Part shown: positions 24,685 through 33,212 of the stretch, piece by piece | Layout of the letters: every line of letters begins with the position of its first letter | Numbering within the stretch: the first letter of the stretch is position 1 | Assembly: GCF_052119705.1 (NCBI RefSeq) | Contig: NZ_JBGQOP010000004.1 | Span: 101,003-165,002, forward strand | Reading direction: 5' to 3' | Length of the DNA stretch: 64,000 nt | Origin: Oceanimonas sp052119705 | Lineage (GTDB): Bacteria > Pseudomonadota > Gammaproteobacteria > Enterobacterales > Aeromonadaceae | Notes under the pieces: generated by a model | The model's input: only the letters and a program-made list of their open reading frames with translations | What the model was told of the DNA's origin: nothing | Databases searched by the model: none | Position numbers and translations under genes: made by a program

Positions 24685-26067
24685 ATGCTGAAAATCTACA
24701 ATACCCTGACCCGACAAAAAGAAGAATTTACCCCTTTAATTCCCGGCAAGGTCGGCATGTATGTCTGTGGTGTCACCATTTATGACTTGTGCCACATTGG
24801 CCACGGCCGCACCTTTGTCGCCTTCGACGTAGTAACCCGCTACTTGCGCTACTTAGGCTATGACCTGACCTATGTGCGCAATATCACCGACATAGACGAC
24901 AAGATCATCAAGCGTGCCGCCGAAAATGGCGAAAGCTGCGACACCTTAACCGAGCGCCTTACGGCCGATATGCACCAAGACTTTGATGCGCTGCAATTGG
25001 CCCGCCCCGATATAGAGCCCAAGGCCACCCAGCATATTCCCGAAATTATTCACATGGTGGAGCAATTGCTGGCAGACAAGCATGCCTATGTCGCCGACAG
25101 CGGTGATGTGTTGTTTGCGGTCAATAGCTTTGAAGATTACGGCAAACTCTCGGGCCAAAACCTGGAGCAACTGCAAGCCGGCGCACGGGTTGAAGTGGAG
25201 CACACCAAGCGTAATCCGCTCGACTTCGTATTGTGGAAGCAATCTAAACCCGGTGAGCCGAGCTGGCCGTCACCCTGGGGCTTAGGTCGCCCAGGCTGGC
25301 ATATAGAGTGTTCGGCCATGAACGGCAAGCACTTAGGTAAGCACTTCGATATTCACGGCGGCGGCTCTGACTTACAGTTTCCCCATCATGAAAACGAAAT
25401 TGCCCAAAGCTGCTGCGCCAACCACTCGCCTTATGTAAATACCTGGATGCATTCGGGCATGGTGATGGTGGATCAAGAAAAGATGTCTAAATCGCTCGGC
25501 AACTTTTTTACTATTCGCGATGTCTTGCAGCATTATGATGGCGAAACCGTGCGTTATTTCTTGTTGTCTGGCCATTATCGTAGCCAGCTAAATTATTCAG
25601 ATGACAACTTAAACAAGGCGCATAGCGCGCTGGAACGCTTTTACACGGCGTTGCGTGGCTTACCGGACGCAGCCCCATTGGGTGGAGAGCAATTTGTGGC
25701 ACACTTTGACGCCGCCATGAACGATGACTTTAATACCCCAGAAGCCTACGCGGCACTGTTTGACTTAGCGCGCGAGATCAACCGCGTAAAAGGTAAAGAT
25801 CTGGCGGCGGCAGCCGGCTTGGGCGCTCAGTTACGTAAACTCGGCGCTGTGCTCGGCTTGCTCGGCCAAGATCCAGAAGCCTTCTTGCGCGGCGCCTCGT
25901 CGGACAATGATGACGAAGTGGCGGAAATTGAGCGATTGATCCAAGTACGCCTCGATGCCCGCACCAATAAAGACTGGGCGGCGGCAGATACGGCCCGTAA
26001 TACGCTGACCGAAATGGGCATAGTGTTAGAAGATGGCGCAGACGGCACGCACTGGCGTCGAAAATAA
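24685..26067 (+). CDS. cysS: Cysteinyl-tRNA synthetase
   Basis: Charges tRNA-Cys. I start at MLKIYNTL (24685), the family start, giving 460 residues; the frame is open upstream to 24613 without similarity. The class I signatures CHIGHGRTF (HIGH) and KMSKSLGN (KMSKS) are present, with zinc-binding VCGVTIYD, WHIECSAM and GGSDLQFPHHENEIAQ. The C-terminal DALR helical domain ends RIHWRRK-like. A terminator follows closely, so the gene is monocistronic. Confidence 0.97.
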   Translation: MLKIYNTLTRQKEEFTPLIPGKVGMYVCGVTIYDLCHIGHGRTFVAFDVVTRYLRYLGYDLTYVRNITDIDDKIIKRAAENGESCDTLTERLTADMHQDFDALQLARPDIEPKATQHIPEIIHMVEQLLADKHAYVADSGDVLFAVNSFEDYGKLSGQNLEQLQAGARVEVEHTKRNPLDFVLWKQSKPGEPSWPSPWGLGRPGWHIECSAMNGKHLGKHFDIHGGGSDLQFPHHENEIAQSCCANHSPYVNTWMHSGMVMVDQEKMSKSLGNFFTIRDVLQHYDGETVRYFLLSGHYRSQLNYSDDNLNKAHSALERFYTALRGLPDAAPLGGEQFVAHFDAAMNDDFNTPEAYAALFDLAREINRVKGKDLAAAAGLGAQLRKLGAVLGLLGQDPEAFLRGASSDNDDEVAEIERLIQVRLDARTNKDWAAADTARNTLTEMGIVLEDGADGTHWRRK

Positions 26068-26100
26068 GCGCAGCCAGCTAGGCGCCACTTTAAAAAAATA

Positions 26101-26132
26101 AAATAAGGCACCATAATTGGTGCCTTATTTTT
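26101..26132 (+). terminator. Terminator after cysS
   Basis: A 12-bp stem (aaataaggcacc / ggtgccttattt) with a 6-base loop, followed by further T residues. Confidence 0.92.
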
Positions 26133-26181
26133 AATTTACTAGCCGCAATTCACTATCGGCTAACAAAACAGGAGTTTTGCT

Positions 26182-26634
26182 ATGCGCACTTTTGCTATGC
26201 GTACTCTCACTATTCGCTCACTCTTTAGCGCCCTACTGCTCGGATCCTTGCTGGGTCTGAGCGGCTGTGAGCCCAAAGGCCCCGCCGCTGATATTGGCGA
26301 TAATATAAATCAAGTTAAAGATGAGGCGCCAGCAACCGAGGCCAACGCACCTGAACCCGCCACATCAGGGCAGTTAGAGCCTGTTAACTTGCCAGAGCAG
26401 CCAATACGACCGGTACGTGATCTACCGCTTGAGACAAAGCCAAGCGTCCCCGTAACCGACAACACAGTGCCCAGCACCAATAGTAATGCAGCCAATCCCG
26501 TTGATAGCAGCGAACAGGCGGAGGGCACAACACAGCAGCAGCCAGTCCAGCCGTCAGAATTGAATAATGTCGTTACTGAGGAAATCGATCAAAAATTGGA
26601 TCAGATACTCAAAGAGACAAGCGACCAGCATTGA
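26182..26634 (+). CDS. Small low-complexity lipoprotein
   Basis: A 150-residue predicted lipoprotein. The signal peptide ends LSGCEP, a good lipobox. The mature part is rich in Pro, Glu, Thr, Ser and Gln and looks disordered, with a C-terminal acidic helix (EEIDQKLDQILKETS). The first mature residues (CEPKGPAADIGDNINQVKDEA) resemble those of the lipoprotein encoded at 26939 (CDNKGPAEAAGEKLDSSVEQ), so the two are probably paralogues at their N termini. AGGAG lies eight bases before the ATG. No function can be assigned. Confidence 0.8.
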   Translation: MRTFAMRTLTIRSLFSALLLGSLLGLSGCEPKGPAADIGDNINQVKDEAPATEANAPEPATSGQLEPVNLPEQPIRPVRDLPLETKPSVPVTDNTVPSTNSNAANPVDSSEQAEGTTQQQPVQPSELNNVVTEEIDQKLDQILKETSDQH

Positions 26635-26938
26635 TACACAGCACTGAGTTCATCACGGGCTAACTGTAGCCAAACGCACACTCGGTTTTGTCACGGTTTA
26701 AAGGTCGATATTTAACATGATCCGGACAAATCTTGACTCACTCAACCTAGATCTTGGCAGTTTCTTATGTCAGCCTGTGTCGTAATGACTTCTTAGTTAT
26801 TGATATGCATACTTATTAAATAAATACACACTATTTAAATTTTTTAAAACTCTGTTGTTATATCGCGTTATGCGCTATTAATGATGTGTTAAACACTAAC
26901 GTGACCTAGGTCACATTCAACACCTGCTAGGAGCTCTC
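26635..26938. other. Gap upstream of the second lipoprotein gene
   Basis: About 300 AT-rich bases without an ORF. A possible promoter is TTGTTA (26855-26860) with an ATTAAT-like -10 16 bases on, and the 14-bp palindrome at 26901-26914 lies just after it. Nothing else is seen. Confidence 0.4.
26901..26914. promoter_or_regulatory. Perfect 14-bp palindrome, CRP-like site
   Basis: gtgacctaggtcac is a perfect palindrome; with its flanks it reads CGTGA-N6-TCACA, one base from the CRP core TGTGA-N6-TCACA. It is centred about 31 bases before the lipoprotein start codon and just downstream of a possible -10, a position that would suit repression more than activation. Confidence 0.5.
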
Positions 26939-27304
26939 ATGAAAAAGTCTCTACTTAATATTTTGCTATTGTCTTCAGTTGCCGCCTTTGGCCTAACTGC
27001 CTGTGACAACAAAGGCCCTGCAGAAGCAGCAGGCGAGAAATTAGACTCATCTGTTGAGCAAGTACAAGAGCAAGCAAAAGATGCAGTTGACAACGCCAAT
27101 GAAACTTTAGCCGTAGAAGAAAAAGGCACCATGGAAAAAGCGGGCGAAAAATTAGATGAAGCCGCTGCAGATGTAAAAGAAACTGCACAAGACGTTGCTG
27201 AAAGCGCCGGTGAGCAAGTAGAAAAAGCACAAGACGCTGTGGCCGATGCAGCTGCTGCCGCTGACAAAAAATTAGAAGAATTGAAAGCTGACGACAACAA
27301 CTAA
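26939..27304 (+). CDS. Helical Ala/Glu/Lys-rich lipoprotein
   Basis: A 121-residue lipoprotein (lipobox LTACD). The mature protein is almost wholly amphipathic helix with repeated 11-residue-like phrases (AGEKLD, AADVKETAQDVAESAGEQVEKAQDA-type), resembling LEA or apolipoprotein-like periplasmic helices. Low codon diversity and a good GGAG site suggest high expression. It shares its N-terminal mature motif (KGPAEAAGE) with the upstream lipoprotein. A strong terminator follows. Role unknown; an envelope stress or stationary-phase protein is a guess. Confidence 0.82.
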   Translation: MKKSLLNILLLSSVAAFGLTACDNKGPAEAAGEKLDSSVEQVQEQAKDAVDNANETLAVEEKGTMEKAGEKLDEAAADVKETAQDVAESAGEQVEKAQDAVADAAAAADKKLEELKADDNN

Positions 27305-27323
27305 TACTTGTTGTGAGCACCAT

Positions 27324-27349
27324 AAAAAGGGAGCCTAGGCTCCCTTTTT
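27324..27349. terminator. Bidirectional terminator after the lipoprotein gene
   Basis: A stem of aaaaagggagcc against ggctcccttttt with almost no loop can act in both directions, ending the lipoprotein gene and the convergent channel gene. Confidence 0.9.
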
Positions 27350-27385
27350 ATTTATTTCATATTTAATGGCGATTTAACTAACGCG

Positions 27386-28216
27386 TTAATTTTTTTTATC
27401 ATCACTTGGAAATTCCATCTCGCCCCCGCAATATTTACAAAATTTCGCATCTCGCTCATGGCCGCCTTTATCGCATTGCGGGCAATGACGACTATCATAT
27501 TCTCGGCGCAATTCTCGCCCCAGCTCAGCGCTAATAATGCCCGTAGGCACAGCAATAATGGCGTAGCCCATCAGCATAGTCACGGCAGCAATGCCCTGCC
27601 CGAGTGGTGTTTGCGGCGTTATATCACCAAAACCTACTGTGGTAATGGTCACTATCGCCCAATAAATACTGACCGGTATGCTAGTAAAACCATATTCAGG
27701 CCCTTCCACCACATATAACAAAGAGCCAAACAAGGTCACTAAAATAAATAAGCTACCGAAGAACACAGTTATTTTACGACGACTTTGATTTAGCGAGCGC
27801 AATAGCACATTAGCTTCATTAACGTAACGGATTAACTTTAAGATGCGCAGGATACGAAAGACGCGTATTAAGCGCACCATCAGTAAGAAACTTGCGCCTG
27901 GGATAAATACCACTAGATAAGAGGGCAGCACCGCCAGCATATCGGTTAAGCCGTAAAAGCTGCGTAAATAAGCCAGCCTATTTTGTGAGCAATAAATGCG
28001 TACTGCATATTCGAGGGTAAATAAAAGAGTAAAGGCCCACTCCAGCCCATAGAGTAAGGGGCCAATTTGGGCGCGAACTGCACTGATAGAGTCTAAAAAC
28101 AACACGCCAATGGACAGCAGAATAACAACGATTAAAACAAGATCAAAACGGCGGCCTGCCGGAGTTTCGGTACCAAAGATAACTGTATAAAGCGTCTCTT
28201 TGCTGGGCCACTGCAT
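27386..28216 (-). CDS. Voltage-gated potassium channel with C-terminal zinc ribbon
   Basis: A 276-residue six-helix ion channel subunit. An S4-type segment carries regularly spaced arginines (RLIRVFRILRILKLIRY, about residues 115-131). The pore has the K+ selectivity filter TTVGFGD. After S6 comes a short cytosolic tail with CPQC and CKYCGG, a small zinc-ribbon-like pair of CxxC motifs that could bind a metal. The family is the bacterial Kv-like ion transporter group. The gene is flanked by a terminator and divergent from nothing close, so it is probably expressed alone. Confidence 0.92.
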   Translation of the reverse strand: MQWPSKETLYTVIFGTETPAGRRFDLVLIVVILLSIGVLFLDSISAVRAQIGPLLYGLEWAFTLLFTLEYAVRIYCSQNRLAYLRSFYGLTDMLAVLPSYLVVFIPGASFLLMVRLIRVFRILRILKLIRYVNEANVLLRSLNQSRRKITVFFGSLFILVTLFGSLLYVVEGPEYGFTSIPVSIYWAIVTITTVGFGDITPQTPLGQGIAAVTMLMGYAIIAVPTGIISAELGRELRREYDSRHCPQCDKGGHERDAKFCKYCGGEMEFPSDDKKN

Positions 28217-28301
28217 GGTCTTTCCTTTTAAATCAGCCCTATAAAAGATAAGACTTTATAGGGGATAGAGCCTAAACCAAAAAATGTAGCGCTGCTGCAT
28301 C

Positions 28302-29159
28302 TTATTGGTCGTGATAACGCTCACAGGCAATTAAGGTGTTTTCCATCAAGGAAGCCACCGTCATAGGGCCAACGCCACCGGGGACTGGCGTAATATAAGC
28401 GGCGCGCTCGGCGGCGGCTTCATATTCAACATCGCCCACTAAACGGCCATCGTCTAAGCGATTAATACCCACATCAATCACCACGGCACCGGGTTTAATC
28501 CAACTACCGGGAATAAAGCCAGGCTTGCCCACGGCCACCACTAACAAATCTGCCTCACCGACTTTTTTCTGTAAGTCTTCAGTAAAACGGTGGCAAGTGG
28601 TGGTCGTACAGCCCGCCAGTAACAGCTCGAGGGTCATGGGGCGACCCACAATATTAGAAGCCCCTACTACCACCGCATTTAAACCGTGAGTCTTAATGTG
28701 ACTGCGCTCAATCAGCGTCATTATGCCTTTAGGCGTGCAAGGTCGCAGCGCTGGAATACGCTGCGCCAAACGGCCTATGTTATAGGGATGAAAACCGTCA
28801 ACGTCTTTATGGGGGTGAATGCGCTCAATCACAGGCGTGCTGTCAATATGATTAGGCAGCGGTAATTGCACCAAGATACCGTCTATGGTGGCGTCATTAT
28901 TCAGCTCATCGATCAAGGCCAGCAAGTGCTGTTCCGTGGTGTCTTTGGGCAAATCATAAGACTTAGAAATAAATCCTACCTCTTCACAAGCGCGGCGTTT
29001 GCTGCCCACGTACACTTGAGAAGCCGGATTGGCACCGACCAATATAACCGCCAGACCTGGGGCGCGTTTGCCGGCGCGAGCGCGTTCTGCGACACGTTCC
29101 GCTACCTGACTACGTACTGCCTGTGCTATCGCTTTTCCATCGATTATTTGAGCTGACAT
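28302..29159 (-). CDS. folD: Methylenetetrahydrofolate dehydrogenase/cyclohydrolase
   Basis: Bifunctional cytosolic enzyme that interconverts 5,10-methylene-, methenyl- and 10-formyl-THF with NADP. Length 285 is standard. Motifs: YVGSKRRACEEVGF with the catalytic Lys and Tyr region, ILVQLPLPNHID, DVDGFHPYNIGRLA, the nucleotide-binding VVGASNIVGRPM, and the C-terminal TPVPGGVGPMTVA. tRNA genes lie upstream, as folD often neighbours tRNAs in related genomes. Confidence 0.96.
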   Translation of the reverse strand: MSAQIIDGKAIAQAVRSQVAERVAERARAGKRAPGLAVILVGANPASQVYVGSKRRACEEVGFISKSYDLPKDTTEQHLLALIDELNNDATIDGILVQLPLPNHIDSTPVIERIHPHKDVDGFHPYNIGRLAQRIPALRPCTPKGIMTLIERSHIKTHGLNAVVVGASNIVGRPMTLELLLAGCTTTTCHRFTEDLQKKVGEADLLVVAVGKPGFIPGSWIKPGAVVIDVGINRLDDGRLVGDVEYEAAAERAAYITPVPGGVGPMTVASLMENTLIACERYHDQ

Positions 29160-29313
29160 CTGCGTTGATTCTCACCTTTAAAAACCTGCGCCGATTGTCG
29201 CATTTTTTATCGGCTTAAGTAAGTAAACCGCCACCGCTTTCATGGCTAATAGCACACTTATACGGCTTAAGGCTTAATTAAACCTCCAAGGCACAGGGAA
29301 TAAGATAAAGCCG

Positions 29314-29342
29314 TTGACCGCGCCGCGGCAAATAGGTATTAT
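29314..29342 (+). promoter_or_regulatory. Strong sigma-70 promoter for the tRNA pair
   Basis: TTGACC (29314-29319) and TATTAT (29337-29342) are separated by 17 bases and followed by a G+C-rich discriminator (gccgcccc), the form typical of stringently controlled stable-RNA promoters. The first tRNA starts about 75 bases after the predicted start site. Confidence 0.8.
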
Positions 29343-29424
29343 GCCGCCCCGTTACACCTTGATGTTATTTATCATGACATTAGGGGGAATGTAGCCTTAA
29401 TTAAAAGTGAAAGTACAGTTTAAC

Positions 29425-29501
29425 GCGCCCTTAGCTCAGTCGGATAGAGCACCCGCCTTCTAAGCGGGTGGCCGCAGGTTCGAATCCTGCAGGGCGCGCC
29501 A
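29425..29501 (+). tRNA. tRNA-Arg (anticodon TCT)
   Basis: A 77-base cloverleaf: acceptor GCGCCCT pairs with AGGGCGC, D arm TAGCTCAG, anticodon loop CTTCTAA (TCT, reads AGA), T arm GGTTCGAATCC, discriminator G and an encoded CCA. Confidence 0.95.
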
Positions 29502-29506
29502 TCTTT

Positions 29507-29583
29507 GGTGATCGTAGCTCAGTTGGTAGAGTCCCGGATTGTGATTCCGGTTGTCGCGGGTTCGAGCCCCGTCGGTCACCCCA
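29507..29583 (+). tRNA. tRNA-His (anticodon GTG)
   Basis: Five bases after tRNA-Arg. The extra 5' G that marks tRNA-His pairs with C73. Anticodon loop TTGTGAT gives GTG; T arm GGTTCGAGCC; CCA is encoded. A T-run follows at once and may end the transcript. Confidence 0.95.
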
Positions 29584-29612
29584 AATTTTTTACCGTCTTA
29601 CCCCCTCTTACG

Positions 29613-30323
29613 TTATACCTCAATCCCTTGTACTGCCTGCTGCTCAAGATGTGCGACCAGATCGGCTGGTAAGTTCAGCTTATGCGCCAACGCCTCCAAA
29701 TATGCACGCTCAACGGCTTGATCGGGATCTATCACCAGTCTTGAGGCCAGATATAACTCTGCCGCTTGCTCGGTATTGGTCGCATGGCTTGCGATGTCAG
29801 CCAATGACGGCGTTGCCGATAGCATGTCAAACACCAAGGCCTTTTCTGATGCCGCTAAGCCCATCTCTTCAACTTGCGAAAATATGTGCGCCTGCTCGGC
29901 GTTGTCGATATGACCGTCTGCTTTTGCCGCCGCTATCATGGCGCTCATTAATGACAGCTGAAACGAGGTCTGTTCAATACCTTGGCTTTCCAGATGTGCG
30001 TCTCGCGCCTGTAAATCTGCACTGGTTGCGGCTTGTGTTTGAGCTGGGCTCTGATTTTGTTGCCAACTTTGATAGGCTTTAAATGCCATGGCACCCGCGG
30101 CGGCTAAGCCCGCGTACTTTAATGAGCCACCAGCCATATTGCGTCCGCTCTTACTGCCCATTAATAACCCTAAAATGCCGCCCGCCGCCGCGCCTTGGCC
30201 AAAGCCGGCGCCTTTAACCAAACGGCTGACTTGCGCTAATCCCGAATTTAAGCCTGAATTAGAGCCTGTGTTATTACCCGATTTATTACCCAAAAACTGA
30301 CCGACTAATTTATCGATATTCAT
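29613..30323 (-). CDS. YebE-like DUF533 inner-membrane protein
   Basis: A 236-residue protein starting MNIDKLVGQFLG (GAGG eight bases upstream). The N-terminal third is Gly/Ser/Asn-rich, a hydrophobic GAAAGGILGLLMG stretch follows, and the C-terminal half is a TerB-like helical domain (MSAMIAAAKADGHIDNAEQ). This layout matches DUF533/YebE, induced by envelope stress in E. coli (CpxR regulon). The neighbouring psp genes also serve envelope stress. Molecular function unknown. Confidence 0.88.
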   Translation of the reverse strand: MNIDKLVGQFLGNKSGNNTGSNSGLNSGLAQVSRLVKGAGFGQGAAAGGILGLLMGSKSGRNMAGGSLKYAGLAAAGAMAFKAYQSWQQNQSPAQTQAATSADLQARDAHLESQGIEQTSFQLSLMSAMIAAAKADGHIDNAEQAHIFSQVEEMGLAASEKALVFDMLSATPSLADIASHATNTEQAAELYLASRLVIDPDQAVERAYLEALAHKLNLPADLVAHLEQQAVQGIEV

Positions 30324-30534
30324 TACGTGATCCTCATTGGCTATCGTTGAATATAAAATGGCACATAAGTTGAGCATGCTCTGCCGTGCCGTGCCAAGAC
30401 CTGCCGTGCCACGTTGCTCAACTATATTAGTATCGGCTAGATTAGCACCTAACTAGAGTGGCAGTGAGCTATCAAGGGCACGGTTAGCAGTCGTGCGTTT
30501 GAGTGTTACTCAGACGCTCAGTTAAGCGTACTGC

Positions 30535-30921
30535 TTATTGTTTATCCAGCTCATTAAATTCACGACGCACCCTAAACTCCGCCGAGGTCAGTAGGCGCTC
30601 CATGGTGACCACCCGCGTATTAAGGCTTTGTAAGCGGCTTTCTAGGCGGGTAAGCGCTTCATCGGCAGACAAACCCGACTGCCAACCGGCCGTTTTAATG
30701 TGGCTAGACTGAGTCTCAGGATCCGTCGGCTTATCATCGAGCAACAACCAAGCGGCAATGTAGAAGATCAGCGTCAAGAAACTGGTAAAAATCAGGCAAG
30801 TTACCGCCAGCACGCGCACCAGCCAAGGCTCAATGCCAAAGTGGCGAGCGATGCCTGCACAAACACCGCCTAATTTGCCATTGCGCTTATCGCGATACAG
30901 ATTAATTAAGGTTGACGCCAT
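30535..30921 (-). CDS. pspC: Phage shock protein C
   Basis: A 128-residue inner-membrane protein. The PspC domain (NLYRDKRNGKLGGVCAGIARHFGI) precedes a membrane helix, and a C-terminal Leu-heptad region could form a coiled coil with PspB. PspB and PspC sense membrane damage and bind PspA, releasing PspF. The start overlaps the end of pspB by 16 bases. Confidence 0.95.
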   Translation of the reverse strand: MASTLINLYRDKRNGKLGGVCAGIARHFGIEPWLVRVLAVTCLIFTSFLTLIFYIAAWLLLDDKPTDPETQSSHIKTAGWQSGLSADEALTRLESRLQSLNTRVVTMERLLTSAEFRVRREFNELDKQ

Positions 30922-31139
30922 TTTGGCACCTCCTGATCTAACAGCCGCTCTAAGGTAGCGACCCGTTCGGTGAGTTGCTCGGCTTGTGCCAGAGTTTGCT
31001 CTAAACGCTGCCTTGCCTGTTCATCGAGTCCCTGATCAAGGTAGCGCTTAGCCCGATAATGCAGCACTAACCAAATCGGCACCACCAGCAATAAAAATAT
31101 TTTTAGCGGCCCCGATAAGGCATAAATGAGCTCAGACAT
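30906..31139 (-). CDS. pspB: Phage shock protein B
   Basis: A 77-residue protein with one N-terminal membrane helix (PLKIFLLLVVPIWLVLHY) and a cytosolic coiled coil (LEQTLAQAEQLTERVATLERLLD). It acts with PspC as the membrane-stress sensor. The start overlaps the pspA stop by one base (TAATG), so translation is coupled. Confidence 0.95.
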   Translation of the reverse strand: MSELIYALSGPLKIFLLLVVPIWLVLHYRAKRYLDQGLDEQARQRLEQTLAQAEQLTERVATLERLLDQEVPKWRQP

Positions 31140-31849
31140 TATTGCTCCTTATCCAGATCGGCGACGGTTTTTTCATGCTTTTTGGCACCCGCAGTAGCTG
31201 GATACATTTTAGCTTTTAATTTTTCCAGTTCGCGGCTAATGGCATCGTCTACTTCCAGCTCAGCAAAGGATTGGTCTAAGCCTTGCGCCTGAGTATAGAT
31301 GTCGGCCTTGGCTTCTAACTCGTCAATTTTGCGCTCCATGCGTTCAAACTTATCAACCGCAGAGCTGGTTTCACTCACGCGCACTCGCTCTTGTACCTTA
31401 ATACGACTTTGGGCGCTGCGCTCACGCAATTGCATAGCCTGCTGGCGAGCACGAGCATCCAATAACTTGGCTTCCAGCGCACTGATGGCTTCACTCAACT
31501 TATCGATACTCTCACTCACCACCTGCTGCTCACGCTGCAGGGCATGGAGTAAGTCTTGTTGTTTACTCTTTTCTAATAAAGCGGCGCGCGCCAAGTCTTC
31601 ACGATCGCGACTTAACGCCAGCTCAGCCTTACCCTGCCACTCTGCCACTCGCTCTTGATGGCGTTCTGCGTGGCGTAATACTTCTTTTTTCTCGGCTAAA
31701 AAACGCGCTAAATTTGAGCGCTCACGCACTAGCTCATCTTCCATCTCTTGAATGATCAAGCGCACCATTTTTGCCGGATCTTCGGCCTTATCGAGAATAG
31801 AATTTAAGTTAGCGTTGACTATGTCGGCCAAACGGGAAAAAACACTCAT
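31139..31849 (-). CDS. pspA: Phage shock protein A
   Basis: A 236-residue ESCRT-III-like coiled-coil protein that binds damaged inner membrane and, when idle, inhibits PspF. I start at MSVFSRLADIV (31849; AGGAG nine bases upstream), the family start, whose first helix binds membrane. DPAKMVRLIIQEMEDELV and long Glu/Lys/Arg-rich helices follow. First gene of pspABC; no pspD follows pspC. Confidence 0.96.
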   Translation of the reverse strand: MSVFSRLADIVNANLNSILDKAEDPAKMVRLIIQEMEDELVRERSNLARFLAEKKEVLRHAERHQERVAEWQGKAELALSRDREDLARAALLEKSKQQDLLHALQREQQVVSESIDKLSEAISALEAKLLDARARQQAMQLRERSAQSRIKVQERVRVSETSSAVDKFERMERKIDELEAKADIYTQAQGLDQSFAELEVDDAISRELEKLKAKMYPATAGAKKHEKTVADLDKEQ

Positions 31850-31987
31850 ATTGACTGCTCCTATTGATACGTAGTTGCCAGCCCGTAACAAAATGCGTGG
31901 CGTGGCATTGATAAAAACAAGGTCATGACACAAAAACCTCAAACTCAGTTTGATACTCGCGCCTGCCCTCGCTTGTTACTTGGGTAA

Positions 31988-32004
31988 TACAAGTTACATG
32001 CCAA
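31988..32004 (-). promoter_or_regulatory. Sigma-54 promoter of pspABC
   Basis: On the minus strand the sequence reads TTGGCATGTAACTTGTA: GG at -24 and GT at -12 with exactly ten bases between them. The E. coli pspA promoter also has TTGT rather than TTGC at -12 (recalled). It lies 139 bases before pspA, with room for PspF sites between it and pspF. Confidence 0.85.
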
Positions 32005-32133
32005 CAGTACTCAACAAATAAACCATTGATAAATATAGATATTTAATTTTAAGCATTATGTTACATTTACCAACTCGGCGAATTTAACTAAAATCTGTAT
32101 AAATTAACCAAAATGTATCGATAAATTTCAACT

Positions 32134-33210
32134 ATGAAACCTGAATTAATCGGCCAATCCAACGCCCTGCTCGGAATACTGGAGCAAACTTACCAATTGG
32201 CGCAGTTAACTAAGCCGGTATTGGTCGTGGGTGAGCGCGGCACGGGCAAGGAGCTTATCGCCCACCGTTTGCATTATTTATCACAGCGTTGGCAGCAGCC
32301 TTTTGTATCGATAAATTGCGCCACCTTAGCCGACACCTTGCTCGAGAGTGAGCTGTTTGGCCATGAAGTAGGCTCCTTTACCGGTGCGCAAAAACGCCAC
32401 TTAGGTCGCTTTGAGCGGGCAAATGGCGGCACTTTATTCTTAGATGAATTGGCCAGCACCAGCCTTAGGCTGCAAGAAAAGCTGCTGCGCGTTATCGAAT
32501 ACGGCGAATTCGAGCGCGTGGGTGGCAGCCAAGCGGTGCGCGTGGACGTGCGTTTGGTGTGCGCCAGCAATCAAGACTTACCCTCAATGGCAGAAAAAGG
32601 TGACTTTAGAGCCGATTTGCTTGATAGATTAGCCTTCGATGTGATTACATTGCCGCCCCTGCGTGCCCGGGGCCAAGATATTATTCAGTTGGCTGAGCAT
32701 TTTGCGGTCAATTTTTGTATGGAGCTGGGCTGGCCGCTGTTCGCAGGTTTCAGTGCCCGCGTACGCCAGCATCTACTGGATTTTGGCTGGCCGGGTAATG
32801 TGCGGGAGCTAAAAAATGTCATTGAACGCAGCTTATATCGCCAAGGTCACGCCGATAAGGCACTAACGGTCTTGTATTTGGATCCCTTTGCCTCGCCTTG
32901 GCGACCCGCTAGCATGACACGTGTTAGCCCTTTGGATGGCCAAGTAATAGATAGCCAAGTACAAGTTAGACAGACAATCGCAGGCTCAGCCGTCGAGAGT
33001 CCCCCCAGCCCATTAGTGTTGCCACAGGACTTAAAGGCACACTTGGCACAACAAGAATTAGCTTGGCTGCGCGCCGCCTTAAGCCAAAGCCATTATCAAC
33101 AACGTCAAGCGGCCGAGTTATTAGGTTTGAGTTATCATCAGCTACGGGGTTTGCTGCGCAAACATGCCCCACATCTGTCTCACGACGAACGGCGACACGA
33201 CAAGGATTAA
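32134..33210 (+). CDS. pspF: Sigma-54 activator PspF
   Basis: A 358-residue enhancer-binding protein that lacks a receiver domain, as PspF does, and drives pspABC. AAA+ motifs: GERGTGKE (Walker A), the sigma-54-contact loop as GSFTGA instead of GAFTGA, GGTLFLDEL (Walker B), and the arginine-finger region FRADLLDRLAF. The C terminus has a Fis-type helix-turn-helix (RQAAELLGLSYHQLRGLL) after a long linker. It is divergent from pspA, and its stop is only two bases before sapA, so the sap operon probably shares its transcript. Confidence 0.95.
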   Translation: MKPELIGQSNALLGILEQTYQLAQLTKPVLVVGERGTGKELIAHRLHYLSQRWQQPFVSINCATLADTLLESELFGHEVGSFTGAQKRHLGRFERANGGTLFLDELASTSLRLQEKLLRVIEYGEFERVGGSQAVRVDVRLVCASNQDLPSMAEKGDFRADLLDRLAFDVITLPPLRARGQDIIQLAEHFAVNFCMELGWPLFAGFSARVRQHLLDFGWPGNVRELKNVIERSLYRQGHADKALTVLYLDPFASPWRPASMTRVSPLDGQVIDSQVQVRQTIAGSAVESPPSPLVLPQDLKAHLAQQELAWLRAALSQSHYQQRQAAELLGLSYHQLRGLLRKHAPHLSHDERRHDKD

Positions 33211-33212
33211 GC

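Noticed and set aside
29468..30082. 204-codon plus-strand frame starting inside the tRNA genes
   Set aside because: It runs through both tRNAs and antisense to the YebE-like gene; no motif.
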